Below are positions 63,400 through 64,000 of a stretch of DNA of 64,000 nt, in pieces. Source of the DNA: Macrotrachela quadricornifera (lineage: Eukaryota > Rotifera > Eurotatoria > Philodinida > Philodinidae); the NCBI GenBank assembly GCA_022393335.1, contig JAJEKB010000450.1, positions 1 through 64,000 of the forward strand, written 5' to 3'. Position 1 is the first letter of the stretch; each line of letters opens with the position of its first letter. Below the pieces are notes generated by a model. It was not told where the DNA came from and did no database searches. It saw nothing but the letters and a program-made list of their open reading frames with translations. A program made the position numbers and the translations under genes.

Positions 63400-63539
63400 C
63401 AATAGACATATGGTTTTATTTTATTTTGGATATTAGTTAACCCGGTGTTATCTTTTTCTTCTTTCATTCTATTTTTGTTACTTATTTTATGTAATTTGTA
63501 TTTCGATAAAATCTAATTATAAACGAAAGAAACCCAAGA

Positions 63540-63545
63540 AATAAA
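63540..63545 (+). terminator. poly(A) signal AATAAA of LONRF
   Basis: AATAAA about 140 nt after the LONRF stop and only a few bases from the end of the convergent gene's coding region, so the two 3' ends nearly meet. Confidence 0.5.
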
Positions 63546-63552
63546 ATAATTT

Positions 63553-64000
63553 TTAAAAATAATTTATTGTTAATTGTATAAAAATAAGAAAAATAATTGA
63601 TAATAATATTCCAATAATAGATAAATATGTTCGCCATTGAATAGATAAAAATGTTGAAGAATGAATATGATGATGATGAATATAATGAATTTCAGATGTT
63701 TTTAATTGATTATTATTATTGTTTGTTTGAGTTTCTTTATTAATTAAAGCATGAGATGAAAAATTATTAGAAGAAATTTGTTCATATTCAAATTGATTAT
63801 TATTATGCATTGATTGTTTAAGTAATTCAATTCTATGAGCAATTGATGATGATAATGGAAAAGTTTTTTTTTTTGATGTTATTAACGATGTTTTTATTTC
63901 ATTTGATATTGGACGAATTTTTGATTTACTTTGTAAACGTCGAAGATGTTGAGTATTTGATAAATGAATATCATGATTATTTGAAGTAAGCTGTTTTCGA
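63553..64000 (-). CDS. C-terminal part of an unknown tail-anchored protein
   Basis: Open from the window edge to the stop: 148 residues, start outside the window. Polar, Asn/Ser/Lys-rich sequence (including NNNNNQ and a His run HYIHHHHIH), one KTFPLSSSIAHRIELLKQS amphipathic stretch, then a single hydrophobic segment (LSIIGILLSIIFLIFIQL) ending four residues before the C-terminus. That is the layout of a tail-anchored protein with a cytosolic N-terminal part. No family recognised; low-complexity content is shared with other proteins in this AT-rich genome. Confidence 0.6.
   Translation of the reverse strand, partial: RKQLTSNNHDIHLSNTQHLRRLQSKSKIRPISNEIKTSLITSKKKTFPLSSSIAHRIELLKQSMHNNNQFEYEQISSNNFSSHALINKETQTNNNNNQLKTSEIHYIHHHHIHSSTFLSIQWRTYLSIIGILLSIIFLIFIQLTINYF

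Noticed and set aside
1..64000. Bacterial, phage or organellar origin; CRISPR arrays, tRNA or rRNA genes
   Set aside because: Genes are spliced and metazoan throughout; no spaced direct repeats and no tRNA-like T-arm or rRNA sequence was found by eye.

Overview
This window is animal nuclear DNA. It is very AT-rich, the genes are split by many short GT-AG introns (mostly 50-70 nt) with a few introns of 0.5-2 kb, and the products are metazoan: talin, vasohibin, an AMPA-type glutamate receptor, Shisa-like proteins, ZC3H13, an ARAP-type GAP and LONRF. Compact AT-rich genes, and several start codons lying just behind a 3' splice acceptor (as expected where spliced leaders are used), make a rotifer, perhaps a bdelloid, my best guess. 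That is inference; another small AT-rich invertebrate is possible. No prokaryotic features, tRNA, rRNA or CRISPR array were seen.

Layout. Left third, minus strand: a NUDT19-like Nudix hydrolase (82-1069), then a complete 37-exon talin gene (1488-17841) that I joined exon by exon into an open frame of 2,723 residues. One talin intron carries a 959-bp non-autonomous Helitron and another a 250-bp foldback. After a 3-kb AT-rich gap come two tandem plus-strand Shisa-like membrane proteins (20899-24082), then on the minus strand vasohibin (24368-26032), an SLC7/LAT amino-acid transporter (27568-29391), a broken rhodopsin-like GPCR pseudogene interrupted by a 103-bp hairpin element (31216-32226), and a THEG-repeat protein (32754-33347).

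Middle and right: an AMPA-type receptor subunit (+, 34176-39790), a secreted two-domain TIL-type cysteine-rich protein (-, 40030-40551), a CEP15-like protein (+, 41813-42371) ending 24 nt from a convergent HAD-type phosphatase-like gene (-, 42396-43915), ZC3H13 of the m6A writer complex (-, 43973-48122), an ARAP-type ArfGAP/RhoGAP protein (+, 48892-58320), LONRF (+, 59565-63399), and the C-terminal part of an unknown tail-anchored protein (-, 63553 to the window edge).

The genes do not form a pathway; this is ordinary mixed animal gene order. Themes recur: talin and the ARAP protein act at the actin/membrane cortex, vasohibin and the CEP15-like protein on microtubules or cilia, the receptor and the Shisa-like proteins (auxiliary subunits of AMPA receptors in vertebrates) in signalling. 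The most notable points are a Helitron that landed one base inside a talin exon and rebuilt the lost splice acceptor with its own terminus, a glutamate receptor with genomically fixed arginine at the Q/R site, and an ARAP protein whose ArfGAP finger has lost its catalytic arginine while the RhoGAP finger is kept.
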